64,000 nucleotides of DNA from assembly GCA_031002005.1 (NCBI GenBank), contig JARYHS010008074.1, forward strand, positions 345,178,932 through 345,242,931. Direction: 5' to 3'. The notes beneath the pieces were generated by a model. The model made no database searches. It was not told where the DNA came from and worked only from the letters and a program-made list of their open reading frames with translations. The position numbers and the translations under genes are program-made. Shown here in pieces: positions 10,930-22,728 of this stretch; within the stretch, counting starts at the first letter, position 1; every line of letters begins with the position of its first letter. The DNA comes from Vandiemenella viatica (taxonomy: Eukaryota > Arthropoda > Insecta > Orthoptera > Morabidae).

Positions 10930-11095
10930 CAGTGGTTTACCTAGGAATTTTCTGTGAATCAGGTCTTGAGATTGCTGCCCCATTGAACATTATTTTTCCG
11001 CCACTACATGAATTTTGCTGCCCTCAATCACTCGATTTGCTGCTCCCCTGGACGTGCCGCCCGCATGTGGTGCACCTTGCACACCCACTTATAGT
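10930..11095 (+). mobile_element. Probable hAT MITE fragment
   Basis: It begins CAGTGGTTTACCTAGGAAT, which closely resembles short hAT termini of the CAGTGGCGTACCTAGGAA type. The GC-richer body has repeated CTGCCCC and TGCTGCCC words and a CGTGGTGCACC-like right part. The right terminus has decayed to CACACCCACTT, so the boundary and target duplication are not clear. Confidence 0.45.
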
Positions 11096-11394
11096 GGACA
11101 GGTGAAGACCAGGTCTTCTTTACTCTCAGTAAACTTCTCAAAAAGTGATATGTGTTTCTGTGGGTTGATGTGCTGAAATTAATGATATGTGCTTTTGCAT
11201 GAAACTTTAGACAGACTTGTACATTTCAGTTGTAATAAACATATTAGTAAAAACATCAGAAATCTTTTAATCAGGATTTTGAATGTGTTAGCGATAAAAT
11301 TCTCTTCACTAAATTAGAATCTATTGTATTATTATTATGACGGGGCACTGGTTTCAATAATATGAACAAATTGAAAGCAAAGTTATTGATGCAG

Positions 11395-12434
11395 GTTTGC
11401 AAGTTGATGCAGTTTTCTTGGTTTTTCAGAAAGCTTTTGATTCTGTGCAACACAACCGACTTTTAGCGAAGATTTGAGCTTACGGTATTTCGGCTCAGAT
11501 TTGCGAGTGGATGTGTGATTTTCTAACTGGTCAATCACAGTATGTAGTTGTTGATGGGGAAGCCTCTTCTAAGATAAATGTTAATTCGGGCGTTCCTCAA
11601 GGAAGTGTAATAGGACAACTTCTTTTCTTAATATTTATAAACGATCTAGGTGACAACATCAAATGCTGGTTGCGATTGTTTGCCGACGATGCAGTTATAT
11701 ATAGGGAAATAAGGTGCTCCGACGGTTGCTTAGAAATTCAGTGCGATTTGGATGCTATTTTCGATTGGTGCCGGAAATGGCAGCTTACACTTCATTGCAA
11801 AAAGTGCAAGGCAATGCGGATAAGTAACAAAAAGAATCAGTTTGTTCATGAGTACAAAATAAACAATTCAGCTGTTGACATGGTTGATTCCATGAAGTAT
11901 CTGGGGTTGATAGTACAAAGCAACATGAAATGGGACATGCACATAACTTCCGTCGTAGGCAAGGCTAATTCTAAATTACGATTCATAGGTTGTATTTTGA
12001 GGAATTGTAATGCTCATACAAAGGAGATGGCGTAAAAAACACTAGTGCGTCTGCATCTGGATTACTGTTGTGGAGTCTGGGATCCATATTGTAAGGTTCT
12101 GATTGACTCAGTGGAGAAAGTGCAGAGGAGAGCCGCTCGAATCGTGACTGGTTGCTTCAACCCTTATGAAAGCATCACAGAATTGATACATAGATTGGGC
12201 GGGGATAGTTTGGAAGACAGACGACGTAGCTTAAATTTGAATTTATTGGAGAATATGCGAAAAAATTTAAATTTCGAGTGCAATGAAATACTTCTTCCGC
12301 CAACCTATTTAGGTTGCAATGACCGGAGGGATAAGATTAGAGAAATAAGATGCTATACTGATGCTTTTATGTATTCCTACTTTCCTCTTACCATTCGGGA
12401 TTGGAATGCGCGGGTTCAGGATTGGTGCTTAACA
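11395..12434 (+). mobile_element. LINE reverse transcriptase, nearly readable (jockey/CR1-like)
   Basis: About 340 residues of RT palm, thumb and C-terminal region are readable with very few breaks. In order: DAVFLVFQKAFDSV (motif A), GVPQGSVIGQLLFLIFIND (motif B), LRLFADDAVIYRE (motif C, intact ADD), MKYLGLIVQSNMKWD, QRRAARIVTGCFNPYESIT and GGDSLEDRRRSLNLNLLE, then YFPLTIRDWNARV. In motif A the Asp expected before FQKAFD is Val (GAT to GTT), so the enzyme would be inactive. Other lesions are a stop at about 11477 and one at 12033-12035 between two open stretches. A less decayed copy than most here. 12435-13251 is the AT-rich end of the upstream ACSL intron. Confidence 0.85.
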
Positions 12435-13251
12435 CCCTCTGCCACCCACAATGTTTGTGCTTTGCAGAGTATGCATGTAGATGTAGAAAGTTTATACCCA
12501 AGAGAGGTAAAAGCAGATGTTGATAAATTAATAACTGTGAACATTATGGTGTCCTCTAGAATCAATTATTTTCCCGTTTTGGTTGAGTATGACAAAAATT
12601 TGGCAAATCTGATGTGATATCCCCATCTATATGTTCCTATCTCTCTACTTTATTTTGCAAAAAATATCAACATTTTATTTATGCAAGTTCTTGAATAAAA
12701 AACAAAAGTTTAAAATTTTTGAAGAATAACTGTAATTACTTATTGGTTGTCTCTTGCAAACAGACCAGAAAATATTTTGCATTGTGAATCATGAAATGTG
12801 AGGTGAACTGCAGAAAGCATGACCAAACAATTTACCGGAGGGATATGTATTGAGTACTTTTTCTAAAAAATAGAAATATTATCTTACTTTATCGCATGAC
12901 ACCTATAAATATTTGTGTTTGTTGGCTGTTGCTCTGTTAACATAACAACAAAAAGGTATGAACTATTACTTAACAGGAGTAGAACAATGCTGAAACATAA
13001 AAAAATGAGCAACAATGTGAATATTTTTAGGTTTAGTATGTGTTGGGCTTTGTGATATTTAATTAGCTGTTTTAAGATTTAAAACATCTTTACATATCTG
13101 AACTGTGTCATTTTTTCTTCTGTCTTAATTTTTAACTGCTGTTCAGAAATCATGCCTCTAAAACCACACAGTAGTCTCAAATATTATTTAATCTGTCACT
13201 GTTACACAAGTTCATATATTGTTCATTCAAAAAAAAAATTCTTCTTTTCAG

Positions 13252-13451
13252 CGGAAATAAATTTAGTAATATGTGAAGATGATGCAAAATGCAACTTCCT
13301 CCTCGATAGATCTCCTCGGTGTCTGAAGAAATTGATAGTAATTAAAGAGACAAGGCCAGCCACAAACCAGAGAGCAAGGAACAGAGGGGTAGACATTTTA
13401 CGCTTTGAAGATGTTGAAAAACTTGGTGCACAAAATGATAATATGGAAATG
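13252..13451 (+). CDS. Acsl: Long-chain acyl-CoA synthetase (ACSL), internal exon
   Basis: A coding exon of an ACSL-type enzyme, which joins CoA to long-chain fatty acids using ATP at endoplasmic reticulum, mitochondrial or peroxisomal membranes. It translates as AEINLVICEDDAKCNFLLD, RSPRCLKKLIVIKETRP, NQRARNRGVDILRFEDVEKL and GAQNDNMEM. This is the region just before the ATP-binding signature of insect ACSL proteins of the ACSL1/5/6 (fly CG3961-like) type. It is bounded by a pyrimidine-rich acceptor (TTCTTCTTTTCAG) and a canonical GTAAGT donor. The acceptor splits the Ala codon (phase 1) and the donor is phase 0. The length is 200 bases. The upstream exon was not found within 13 kb. The next exon is 40528-40728. 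Confidence 0.93.
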
Positions 13452-13499
13452 GTAAGTTCAATTATATTTCAGACAAAAACTTAAAACAAAAAAATAGAA

Positions 13500-16223
13500 A
13501 AGAAAAAAAAAAAAGTTGGGGGTTGTGAGAGGAGAAAAAGTAACTGCTCAATTTTGTTTGCTTAGTTGTTTTTTGTTGTGGGAGTGTGGGGGGGGGGGGG
13601 GGTCAGTATAGCGGAAAATAATATGTATTATCAAACCCAAAACTAACTATGTGATAATAATGTTAATAATTTTAAATATTTATTATATCACAAAATAACC
13701 TGAAGTTGCTTTTGAACTATGCTCTAAACTTCTCTGTGAAATTGAATTTTTATATTTCAAATCTTTCATGATGGAAATTAACTTCTTGGTAAAAAAATAA
13801 ACGTTCAGTGATATATCAAATAAGAAATAAAATAAATTGTACCTTGATGGCGAAGAGAAAATTTATTGGAAGTTTGTGTCAACCTGTGATCACCTAGTCA
13901 TCAACTTCTTCTTTTTCTTATGAATGGCTTGCCAGTATCAAGCGTAGGTAGTTACCATGAGGCATGTTTAATCCTCCCTGGCAATATCTGGGAAGATAAA
14001 CTGGGGTGGTTTGCTGTTCCTCAGTGAGACGTTGTTTGTAAGTATTGTTGTAAGTGTGGATGACTATGATAGTATGAGTGTTCATTGTAGAGTATGGTTT
14101 GTAATGCAGATGAGAGATGAAAGAAGGGAGAGGGTCAAACATGGTGCCAGCCTATTCAGGTCTACTCTTCCAAAAGACACAAGGGTCTTAACATCCCCAT
14201 CCGATAGATAAATCGCCATCAATAATTTTGTGCAAACTGATCAGTGAACTTCTATCCAAGACTTGGTAACATAAACATGGCTGCTTATCTGTAGGGTTTG
14301 TCCCAAGTACTGCTGATAAAAACTTTTGAGTTTTGCATTGAATTTTCTGTTATTTTCCACATTTCAAGTGTGTATATAATAAATGGTATAGTGATATTTT
14401 CTTTTGGATGTTCCTAGTGTATCTAAAAACATTGTATGATAATAATGAGAAGTTGTGATATAACCTAAATTTTGTCATTACAGCAACCAAATTAGAGAGT
14501 GTCGAGCTAACTTCAATTCTATTGCAAAACACATTTAAAGTCGTTTTATTACAACTTTCAAGGGTTAAGTACATTGTGATATTCAAAAATAAAGTCTCGT
14601 ATCTGGTAAATATTGCTGCTATATAGGATTCTGCCCAGGGGGTGCACATGTGATATGGACGAGTTGGACCAGCAAGTTCCAGCGCGGTAGTAGTCCGAAG
14701 AACTAACTCTGGGAGCGCTGGCATCGGTGATAGATCTCCAAGCAGATATATTTTCTACCACCAGATGGAAGTATGTTCTTCTTTCCGTTAATGTTAACTC
14801 CGATTTAAAATACATTGTCTATCAAACAGAGAATTGAAGGCCATTTTGTTTTGGCTTTTATATTGTCTCTGATTCTGCCTATTTCTTCCTAGAAAACACC
14901 ACATTTATTTTTAGAGGTATTTTAAGCCACAATAATCAAAATAAAGTAGGACACCACATAAGTAGAAAATTGTATAGAAAAGTTATAGGACTTTGAAAGT
15001 TGAATTAAACACAATTTGCTAAGTTGCAATAAATAATTCTTGCAGTTTTAAAGATAGGGGAATGATTTATAGCTATAAAAAAGATGTGTTAATTCTTGTT
15101 ATACCTTACGTAAAAATTTAAAGGTGTCAGGTAAAAGTTAAGTGTTTTTTTGGAAAGTTTTATGGAAGATCATCAGACATGTGGCTTTTACAAAATGAAA
15201 TACGTCTAAATTCAGAGAGGTGACCACAATTAAAAGAAAGCAGGATTTTTTCTGAGCGGATTGCAGAAGTTTTTATGAAAATCCATTCAATAATTTGGCT
15301 AGAATCAAAAAAATATATAATTTTAAATTCTCGCAAATGGCCACTTCCTGTTTTAAGATTTCATAAGATTTGCAAGACAGATCACCAAAAATTGAAACTG
15401 TATAAATGTAGTTAGTTAGAGATCACACAACTTCATATTATATAGGATTTTGGAGGTGGCCTTTAAAGCTCTTTTCAGCCTTGTAACTTTAATGCTTTTG
15501 GGAGATATAGATTTTTTAAGTTTCATATTTTGTATTGCACTAAGTTAGAGAATCATAACTAAGCCTATTTACATTTCAAAAGGTAGAGATAATCCAACAG
15601 GTCATTTTAAAACTAGTTTCAGCTCGATATCTCAAGCACTTTCAATATGACAGAGATTTTAAGATTCACCATTTTAATAATTTTTTATGGCTAAACCGTT
15701 GGAGATAGGTTATTGATTTTGACATTTAAACTCCAAACTGTACCTGATCAAAATTTCGAGTCAATTGGAATAAAAATGAATTCAGGAAGTTTCAGAGATA
15801 TCGCAACTTTCAGTAAAATTGTGTAACTCTCGGCTGTCCCTATAAAAGACCTCTCAGAAGTAGGAGTGGGGACAGTTGTTGGACAGAGCTTGGAGGAGAA
15901 GGCACACAGGCTTTATGGCCGATTTGGCATGGTTATGTAGGAGACAGGCAACAAACATTACTGGAAATGCAGCATGATTAGCACTAGAGGAGGGCAAGAT
16001 TTGAACTAGGGGGAAGGGGGGAGGGGAGGAAAATCATATCGGTTTCAAGGAAGTGGGGTGGGGGACTGAAACATGAAGATTTCTTACAAAATGAAACTCA
16101 AACCTATTGTAGAAATTATTTTTATTGTTGATTAATATAATAATCCAACCACTTAATCTAAGGACCTACTATGAAGTTAATTAAGATCATAAATCAGTTA
16201 TAGGTTTTTAATGTAAACATTCA
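13500..16223. other. Intron stretch without recognisable genes
   Basis: It contains a G run near 13588-13602 and a purine-rich stretch. 13930-14220 has the texture of a dispersed repeat (GGTTTGCTGTTCCTCAGTG, CATGGTGCCAGCC, TTAACATCCCCATCC), but I cannot name it. Two overlapping minus ORFs at 14350-14815 are unrecognised. 15000-15840 is AT-rich with soft internal repetition of phrases like GAGATATCGCAACTTTCAG. No exon of ACSL was seen. Confidence 0.5.
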
Positions 16224-16228
16224 TCATC

Positions 16229-16542
16229 TCATATTCTCAGAAAATTTTTCAATTACTTTGTTTGTCAATATCTCATGATGTTCTTTCACAAAATTGGGAG
16301 GCATAATCCAGTCAATCTTTCCTCTCCCAAAGTGCTCCTGAGCCAGTTCTTCACTCATTGAAGTGTACTGAAGGCAACTTGATTTTTCTTCTCTTTTCCC
16401 CCTGCTCCTAGCTGGATACGCCCATGTATCCATCTTGAATAATTTTGAAAGTGATATGGTCGACTCACTCTCGATGTAACTGACCTTGACAGTTAGGAGT
16501 TTAGGGAGATGGCCAGTGGCTTGTTTCACTGCTCCAAACCTG
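16229..16542 (-). other. Orphan exon-like ORF, antisense within the ACSL intron
   Basis: The minus strand encodes about 104 residues ending at a stop near 16226, including HLPKLLTVKVSYIESEST, LFKMDTWAYPARSRGKREE and GKIDWIMPPNFVKEHHEIL. The 5' side has an acceptor-like TAAATGATTTCAG just before GTTTGGAGC, and an AATAAA-like signal lies about 100 bases past the stop (near 16125 on the opposite strand). Composition looks coding and there is no internal stop. I do not recognise the family. It could be the last exon of a nested gene, a processed remnant or chance. The host insertion site of the big hAT composite is 230 bases to the right. Confidence 0.3.
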
Positions 16543-16979
16543 AAATCATTTATTAATTTGTAGAAGAAGAACCAATTGCTGTAGATTGGTCGACAAAGTT
16601 TGTACATTTTGAAGAATATAATATTTGTGAAGTTATACAGAAGTCTAGGGCGAACTTTATTTTATCCACATACCTTTTCTAGTTGAGGTTATCAATCTAG
16701 ATGGTATTCGAATGACAATCTACTCTTTAGGCTACACGGATACAGAAGAGTTTGTATACTCTAACCCCAACAGCAAGGGCGTAGCCAGGATTTTGTTCAG
16801 GGGGGGGGTGGCAGGCAAGAGAAAACTGATAATATGCATGTTACAAAAGCATTTATTAATGGAATACGTTTATATTAATTAATTAATTAATATAATTAAT
16901 AAATATTGCAATTACACTAATAGTAATTTTTCAAACAACTTCATCTGCAATTTTATAATAATTTTTTTATAAAATTTTT

Positions 16980-17280
16980 CTGTGTACACCAAACATACGC
17001 AGACAGTTTAGATGGTTCTCTAGCATTGTTGACATCAGCCATGTTTTAACAAGGCGCAATATAGAGAAGGATCTCTGTATGTTGCATGTTGTACAAGGTT
17101 GAGCCAAGGAAATTAGGATTGCATTTTGTTTTTGTTTTTCGCACAAAAGGATATTACCGCCTCATTTAACTCTTTCATAAGGTCTAGTTCTCCAAAATTT
17201 TCTGTTGCCATACCATTTTTCTTCCATAGTTTATCCCATAGTTCGACTTCATAAAGAGAAAAAATTTTAAGTTACAGTAT
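16980..17280 (-). mobile_element. hAT transposase C-terminal dimerisation region
   Basis: Minus-strand reading gives EVELWDKLWKKNGMATENF, then FLGSTLYNMQ and, one frame over, CNIQRSFSILRLVKTWLMST, followed by NHLNCLRMFGVHRKIL. This fits the hAT C-terminal signature (SERSFSxLRRLKTYLRSTM...RLNGLALLNIH). It sits just inside the left terminus of the composite, where the 3' end of a minus-strand hAT gene should be. A frameshift in the middle shows decay. Confidence 0.75.
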
Positions 17281-17496
17281 TTTTAAACCAACCAATAACA
17301 TACTTAAACTTTAACTAGAATGTAACTGTGGATTTCAATCCAACAATGTGGGATCCCGCATCATTTGGCAGTCTGGCGGATCCAGCACCTAATTAAGCAG
17401 ATCTGCAATCCGTAAAATGGGGTTAAGACATGTTTCAGTCTTCGTCACCTAGCCTCCTTGTCGTCACTTACCGGTCCGACTCGTTCTCTCCCATAG

Positions 17497-17739
17497 CAGT
17501 TCTCAAATTTTTTTTGGCCACAGAACCCTAATTGATAATACATATTTTAGCGGATCCCCATTTTTATAAGCGTAAGCTGAAAAACCAGTCTCGCATGGGT
17601 AAGCCATCACAAACGGAAACAAAACCAATATAGCATTCTCATGGCGCGGTTATGACTCTTTTCAACGAATGATTTATTTAATTCTCAGAAGGACACGGAA
17701 CCCTTGTGACCCTTCCACGGAAACATTTAGGAACCACTG
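17497..17739. mobile_element. hAT-like MITE
   Basis: The left end reads CAGTTCTCAAATTTTTTTTG then GCCACAGAACCCT. The reverse complement of the right end reads CAGTGGTTCCTAAATGTTTC then CGTGGAAGGG. Both resemble the hAT MITE family that begins CAGTGGTTCCCAAACTTTTT with GGCCACGGAACCC. No 8-bp duplication was confirmed. It interrupts the composite hAT between its C-terminal and central coding blocks. Confidence 0.5.
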
Positions 17740-18299
17740 ATCTACCGGTTATATCGCCCCGTTTACCTGTAACCGTCAAGTTGACATTTAACTCATGGCA
17801 ACAAATGTCTTCCTTAGTGATCATAAGTAAATGTATTCAGTTTTACGTTTTTATAAGAACTCTAGTTTGTTTTGGTTGTATACATTACTGTAATTTGAGT
17901 TATGTCACCCTATTGTAAACCTAAGTCCCAGATCGTACACACAAAAAAGGTCCAATTATAGTAGTTTCTGTGGACGAAGTAGAAACAATACAAAAAGAAG
18001 GTTACAACTACTGACAGCTATTTTAAAATCTATTGAATAAATGATGTGTTAAAAAAATTTTTGTTTTAAGCTGTACCTCATCGTATTTGAGATTTCTTTT
18101 CAAAAAGTGGATTTTAATTTCCTAATTTGCTAATTCTCTAAGATCTATTATAACAAAGTTTTCAAATTCCATACATGTTGACATAATTGTTCTGTTTGAA
18201 TATTTCAAGAAACAATGTCAAAGATTTTCATTGAGTGTTTGATGAGTGGACGTCCCAAAAAATCATCTATATTTAAACGTTTATGTTCATCGCAAAGAA

Positions 18300-18790
18300 A
18301 CACATTTTAATATCAGCTTGCTTAGAATACAAGGTTCCTGAATCATGGATCATTGCATCAGTTTGATCAAAGAACGACTGACAAGCTTTGGTGTTGCTGT
18401 TGAAACTGATGTTATTGGCAAAAGACCTGATGGGACAAGTGTCAGGAAAATGTTCTGCCTTGGTATCTGCAATTGTACTTTTCACACAGCACACAAATGG
18501 GAGTTGTTGATGTTTTGTACCCCTCCAAACCAAAAAAAGAAAACTACTGAAAGAAACTGAACACACAGAATCAACTTTGACTCGGACGTAGACCACGAAA
18601 ACCTGGACGCCACAATTGAAGAACAAAGCGTGACGGTAGCACTGGTTCATCCACATACTGAGGTGATTCCCAGATTTAATGATCTCAAAAAAAGTGCAGA
18701 AAGATATTTTTTTCAAAAACGAGGAGGTAGAAAGGGTTTTCTCAGCTGCTGGCTATATATGTAATTCTTTGCAAATAAAGTAATAGTTTC
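18300..18790 (+). mobile_element. Second hAT transposase, internally deleted, opposite strand
   Basis: Plus-strand reading gives FGVAVETDVIGKRPDGTSV, resembling the hAT block DxVAVTTDGASVMxKFG. Then come FDSDVDHENLDATIEE and VIPRFNDLKKSAERYFF (family: VIxKVRKIVRLF), and shortly after the C-terminal NEEVERVFSAAGYICNSL (family: VERLFSAAGxI). The protein jumps from the middle of the transposase to its extreme C-terminus, so several hundred residues are missing. The neighbouring hAT on the minus strand is a different lineage. Confidence 0.6.
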
Positions 18791-18869
18791 GTTGCTTATT
18801 AGATAAGTAGATTATTTTACAAACTGACATGATTTACTGTAAGGCATGTAAAATGATTTGAAACTGAAT

Positions 18870-19990
18870 ACTCACCTTAATTGATTATTTACTAAATAAC
18901 TAGAGTTAGATTTAAAACAAAATGTGTAAAAGTGCAATATATAATCCCAAATCACTGCTCCAGAGACACTATCAAAGAATTTACACAAGGTATGAAAATA
19001 GAGCCCTTTCAAAAATCGTATAGACTCAGCAGGGTGATTGGAACTACGTTGTTGGACAGATACAATGTGCCGGACTTTCAAATCGGTTCCAATGGCAGCT
19101 GTAGTTCTGGTAAATGTGTTTAAAATATTTTAGCTCTCCATGTCTGCGTTGCTGCGATGATCTTTTATGACAGTCATTACTCTATTAATACGATCCATAC
19201 ATGTATACATGCCGATCGTCTTTGATTGTAATGCAGTGGCAACAGGTTCCCGTAATCCTGAGTATTCAATCCAACGCATATAATGAATGACCTCATAGCA
19301 ATGCACTGTAACTGGTAAGCACCTTTCCTTGCCACATCATTCCCTTCTGTAGAAACATTCGAAAGTCCATTGACAATGTCTTAAAAATGCTCATTAAAGT
19401 GGCAAAACACGTATATTATAGAGAGCAGCGGGTCCCGTATAAAAGCTAAAATATTTGGCACGTACTTTCTCTGTAAAAAGGTTTCTTGTAAAATGTTTGT
19501 GATGCACTATATGTTACTAATTGTGTTCCATATTTCTATAATTTGATTTAAATTATTTACAACCAGGTTAAGTCTGTGGATTGCGCAATGAAAATACGAG
19601 GCTTTTTTTATGTTACTCTTTAAAAAAAATTGAATCCCACCAATATCACCCGCTAACGTAAAACACCCTTCATATCCTTGGCTTACACACCTGGCAGGTC
19701 CATGTCCTTTGTTTTCTAAAAACCTGTCAATTTTTGATGCTATGATTTGTCAATCAATGCCATCAGTTCTAAGAATTTGAGAAATTTTTTGCGGTTTGTA
19801 TTTTTATCTACGTCATAAAAACTGATTTTTAGGAAAGCTATTCTTTACCAGCTATGTCACACGTCTCATCTGCCAATAGAATATGTCTTCTATGCAGCCT
19901 GCATAATTTCACTTTTAATGACCAAGCCGCACAGGGTAATGGTTTCATTTTGAATCTGTGAGGAGATATAACTACATCACATTTTTCTTA
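18870..19990 (-). mobile_element. hAT transposase central region (ZMYM1-like) of the composite
   Basis: Minus-strand pieces, in protein order: ISPQIQNETITLCG-like, ILLADETCDIAGKE (first catalytic Asp block), SQGYEGCFTLAGDIGGIQFF-like (family: CRGQGYDGAANM), FHCAIHRLNLVVNN (family: CAAHSLNLV), YVPNILAFIRDPLL, then IGTDLKVRHIVSVQQRSSNH and PAESIRFLKGLYF. The last block matches the QRSNYPAxTxEDYYRxSIF stretch of ZMYM1-like hATs. Stops and frameshifts are frequent. The N-terminal continuation is at 20786-21070, beyond an inserted LINE-A. Confidence 0.75.
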
Positions 19991-19995
19991 ACCTA

Positions 19996-20785
19996 ATAAT
20001 AATAATTGATAAAATTGCGATGGAGTAGCCCTCCCTGCACACCCGTCTTTCTCCTTTCCTCTTCCAACCCATTTTTGCCCTCTACTAATTTTTACTTCAA
20101 ATTCTTTCAGTGCTTCTGGTAAATTATTCATCACTTCTCGTGGCAATTTATTCCAGTCCTTACACCATTTCCTACGAAAGAAAATTTTGCCACACCCTTA
20201 TCCTTGAAATAAAGTGCCAGCTTGTGGTCATGGTCAACCTTGCCCTTCCAAGCACCTCTCTTAATTTTCTCACCAATATCTTTCCATGTTTCTTCTCCAG
20301 TATGGGCCTTGTACACTCTGATGACTTTCTTCACCCTCCTTCTATCCTCCAATGAATCCCACTCCAGTTTCTTTATCATATTAATTACCAACTGTGTTTT
20401 GTGGTAATTTCCAAAGACAAATCTGGCAGCCCTCCTCTGCACCAATTCCTGTATTTGATACCCAAAATGTGGGTCCGAAACTATGCCAACATATTCCAGC
20501 AGTGGTCTCGCCAGAGTTTTGTAAACAAATTCCCTTACTTCTCTAGTGTATCCCCTCAACACTCTTTCTAACAGGTGAAGGATTTTTAACCACTTTCCTA
20601 TTACCTGTCCAATGTGTTCTTCCCAGTTAAGTCTGGTATCAAATGTTACTCCAAGGTATTTCATTTCGAGTCTTCAATAAGTAGCTCCTTCCCCACTTTA
20701 AAATAATAATTAACCTTTAGCTTTTTAACTGTGTACCTAATAATCTGGTTCTTCTTTGGATTTATCTTCATCCCAATTTGTCAAT
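19996..20785 (-). mobile_element. LINE-A 3' half inserted into the composite hAT
   Basis: The best preserved LINE-A copy. One minus ORF of 177 codons starts MKYLGVTFDTRLNWEEHIG and continues KILHLLERVLRGYTREVRE, RPLLEYVGIVSDPHFGY, QRRAARFVFGNYHKT, KKLEWDSLEDRRRVKKVIRV, YKAHTGEETWKDIGEKI and DHDHKLALYF. This is the thumb and C-terminal region of a CR1/jockey-group RT. Just upstream, MKINPKKNQIIRYT marks the 5' truncation point near 20785. The 3' region ends CTCCATCGCAATTTTATC and a short (ATT)n tail at about 19996. The hAT protein continues on both sides. Confidence 0.85.
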
Positions 20786-21070
20786 GTGCTGTTTCAAAAC
20801 AAGGACACTTGAATCAATTCTTAGTTTCAACAGGTCTTCATGAACACCTTGATGTTGCTCTTCTTAAAGGCAAGTCATTTGTATGGTGTACCACAGAAAA
20901 TAATCTATGATATTATAGATGACACAATTTACTTCCTTCTGACGGAAACGACCGGTATTTTTTCTTCTAAGAAGATCTTAGCATTTGTAGCTGCTGATTG
21001 ATGATAATGTGATGAAACATGTTTAGCTGTGTTCATAGACATTTTTAGCGACAGAAAGTTCGAGTAACAA
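20786..21070 (-). mobile_element. hAT transposase, N-proximal block of the composite
   Basis: Minus-strand translation gives YHQSAATNAKIFLE, then VNCVIYNIIDYFLWY and EEQHQGVHEDLLKLRIDSS followed by VLVLKQHID. This fits the hAT region YHKxSAxKA...ALRGHR...NFLxLLxFRxxxGDxVLxxHL. It ends where LINE-A begins. 21071-22377 probably continues the element's N-terminal or 5' part, but I cannot identify a zinc finger there. Short plus ORFs in that stretch are unrecognised. Confidence 0.65.
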
Positions 21071-22377
21071 ATTAATTAGAATATACTAGCAGAGGCACGC
21101 AATTCTGCAAGCAACAATTATTGAATTTTCATTTAATATTAGTGGCTTTAGCATCTACAGAAAAGTTTTTATTTTCAGGAAGGTGCCCAGCAGTGTTTTA
21201 GCATCTCTCTCCAACACCATTGTACTTAATTCATGACTGAAGTTAATATGAAGCTGGGCCTGTGGGCTGTAACACCGTATATAGCAGTATAGATACGAGC
21301 ATAGCATATGTGAAACAACTTGACTGTTGGACTGACCCAACTCTTATCCAGGTGAATCCGGGCACTTAGGACAAATATACTGTAAATTCAAGAGTAATAA
21401 ATATTTTATCACAAAATTAGTTCTTACACTACCAACTTTTTCATAACCTCTTAGTGGTAATAAAAATAAATAAAATACAAATGAATGCAACTAACTATAG
21501 TTATTAAATAAAAGTCTTACTTTTGGGACGTACTGTATGTAATACTATTAAGAGCCGTCGTTAGCCTTACGGTAAATACAAATTAATTAAAAAAAAAACA
21601 AAAAAACTTCCTTATATCCACTGTTATAAATTACTAGCGTGCGATCCGGCGATGTCACAGTATAAACGATTTGATGTGTTGTTTTCGTTGTTTTCCTGTC
21701 GGGTCAGCCTGCAGTCTAATATTATTTAGGCACGCGGCAAAGGTCCTCACTACTTGGCTCGAGCGCAGTTAAGACTGAGGTGTCTTTGTTCAAGTTGGCT
21801 CATGCGGCACAGCGGGACAGCGAAAACTGTCACCTTGTAATACAATTATACGGTGCCAGAACATTTTTGTGTAATAGCAAATGTGCAGCTCAGTCAGATT
21901 CCAATTGTATCACCTCCATCACCCCCTCAACCATCACTTTAAACTCCAATCAACAAATCTATAGAATCGCGAAATGACATGGTTAACTCAATACATTATA
22001 CCTAAGTAAGTAGTAAGTTCTCGTTAAGAATGGCAACAAAACATTGAATAGCAATAAAAAAAATTTAGTATAAAATGGGTGCCGATTCTTTCAGAGCTTC
22101 GCATAATGCGTCAAAAACATCTGGAACTGTTCAAAAAAATAATTGTTTTTGACACTCGAAAAAGGTATTGCAGGCTACTAGACGAATCTCAAATTGCTAG
22201 AAATCTTGAAGTCACAGCATCTTTCAGTAATTGAAATCGCCTCCCGAAATTGAATGAGCACTGGCTTAATTAATGATTTTAGGAACTCTACCGTTGTCAT
22301 TCTCATAACATTTGTTTATTGTATCCTCGGTGGCTTCATTTCCGTGTCTTCCATGAGTTTCTCACCATACTGTAAGG

Positions 22378-22590
22378 CAGGGCCGGCGTCAAGGGGGGGG
22401 GGGGGGTTAAGCTGGTCAAATGTACCCGGGCCCGCCGGCTGATCGGGGGCCCCGATCACTGGCTGCAGGGGCCCCAGGCCTGGAAACCAAGAATCAGCCC
22501 ATTGTCGCCCGGCAAGTTTGTAAAGCTAAAAAGAAAAAAATAAAGGTCGCCCATTTTAACCCGGGCCCGCAATTCCTAGCGCCGGCCCTG
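22378..22590. mobile_element. Short hAT MITE with perfect 8-bp target duplication (copy a)
   Basis: It begins CAGGGCCGGCGTCAAGGGG, with a long G run, and ends CCTAGCGCCGGCCCTG. It is flanked exactly by CTGTAAGG at 22370-22377 and 22591-22598. The length is 213 bp with a GC-rich non-coding interior (TACCCGGGCCCGCCGG). The left end matches the reverse complement of the right end of the 22729-22986 element, so the two are copies of one family in opposite orientation. Confidence 0.9.
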
Positions 22591-22728
22591 CTGTAAGGTC
22601 CGGTCAAACAGAGCGCGGGCAACGGGCGCGTGCGGAGAAGTCTGCACGTAGCGGGCACTGTATTACGTTGTATTGCATCAATCCTGTCACAGCGGTCAGC
22701 GCGGGCAGCGATAAGGTTGTGAGTGCAC

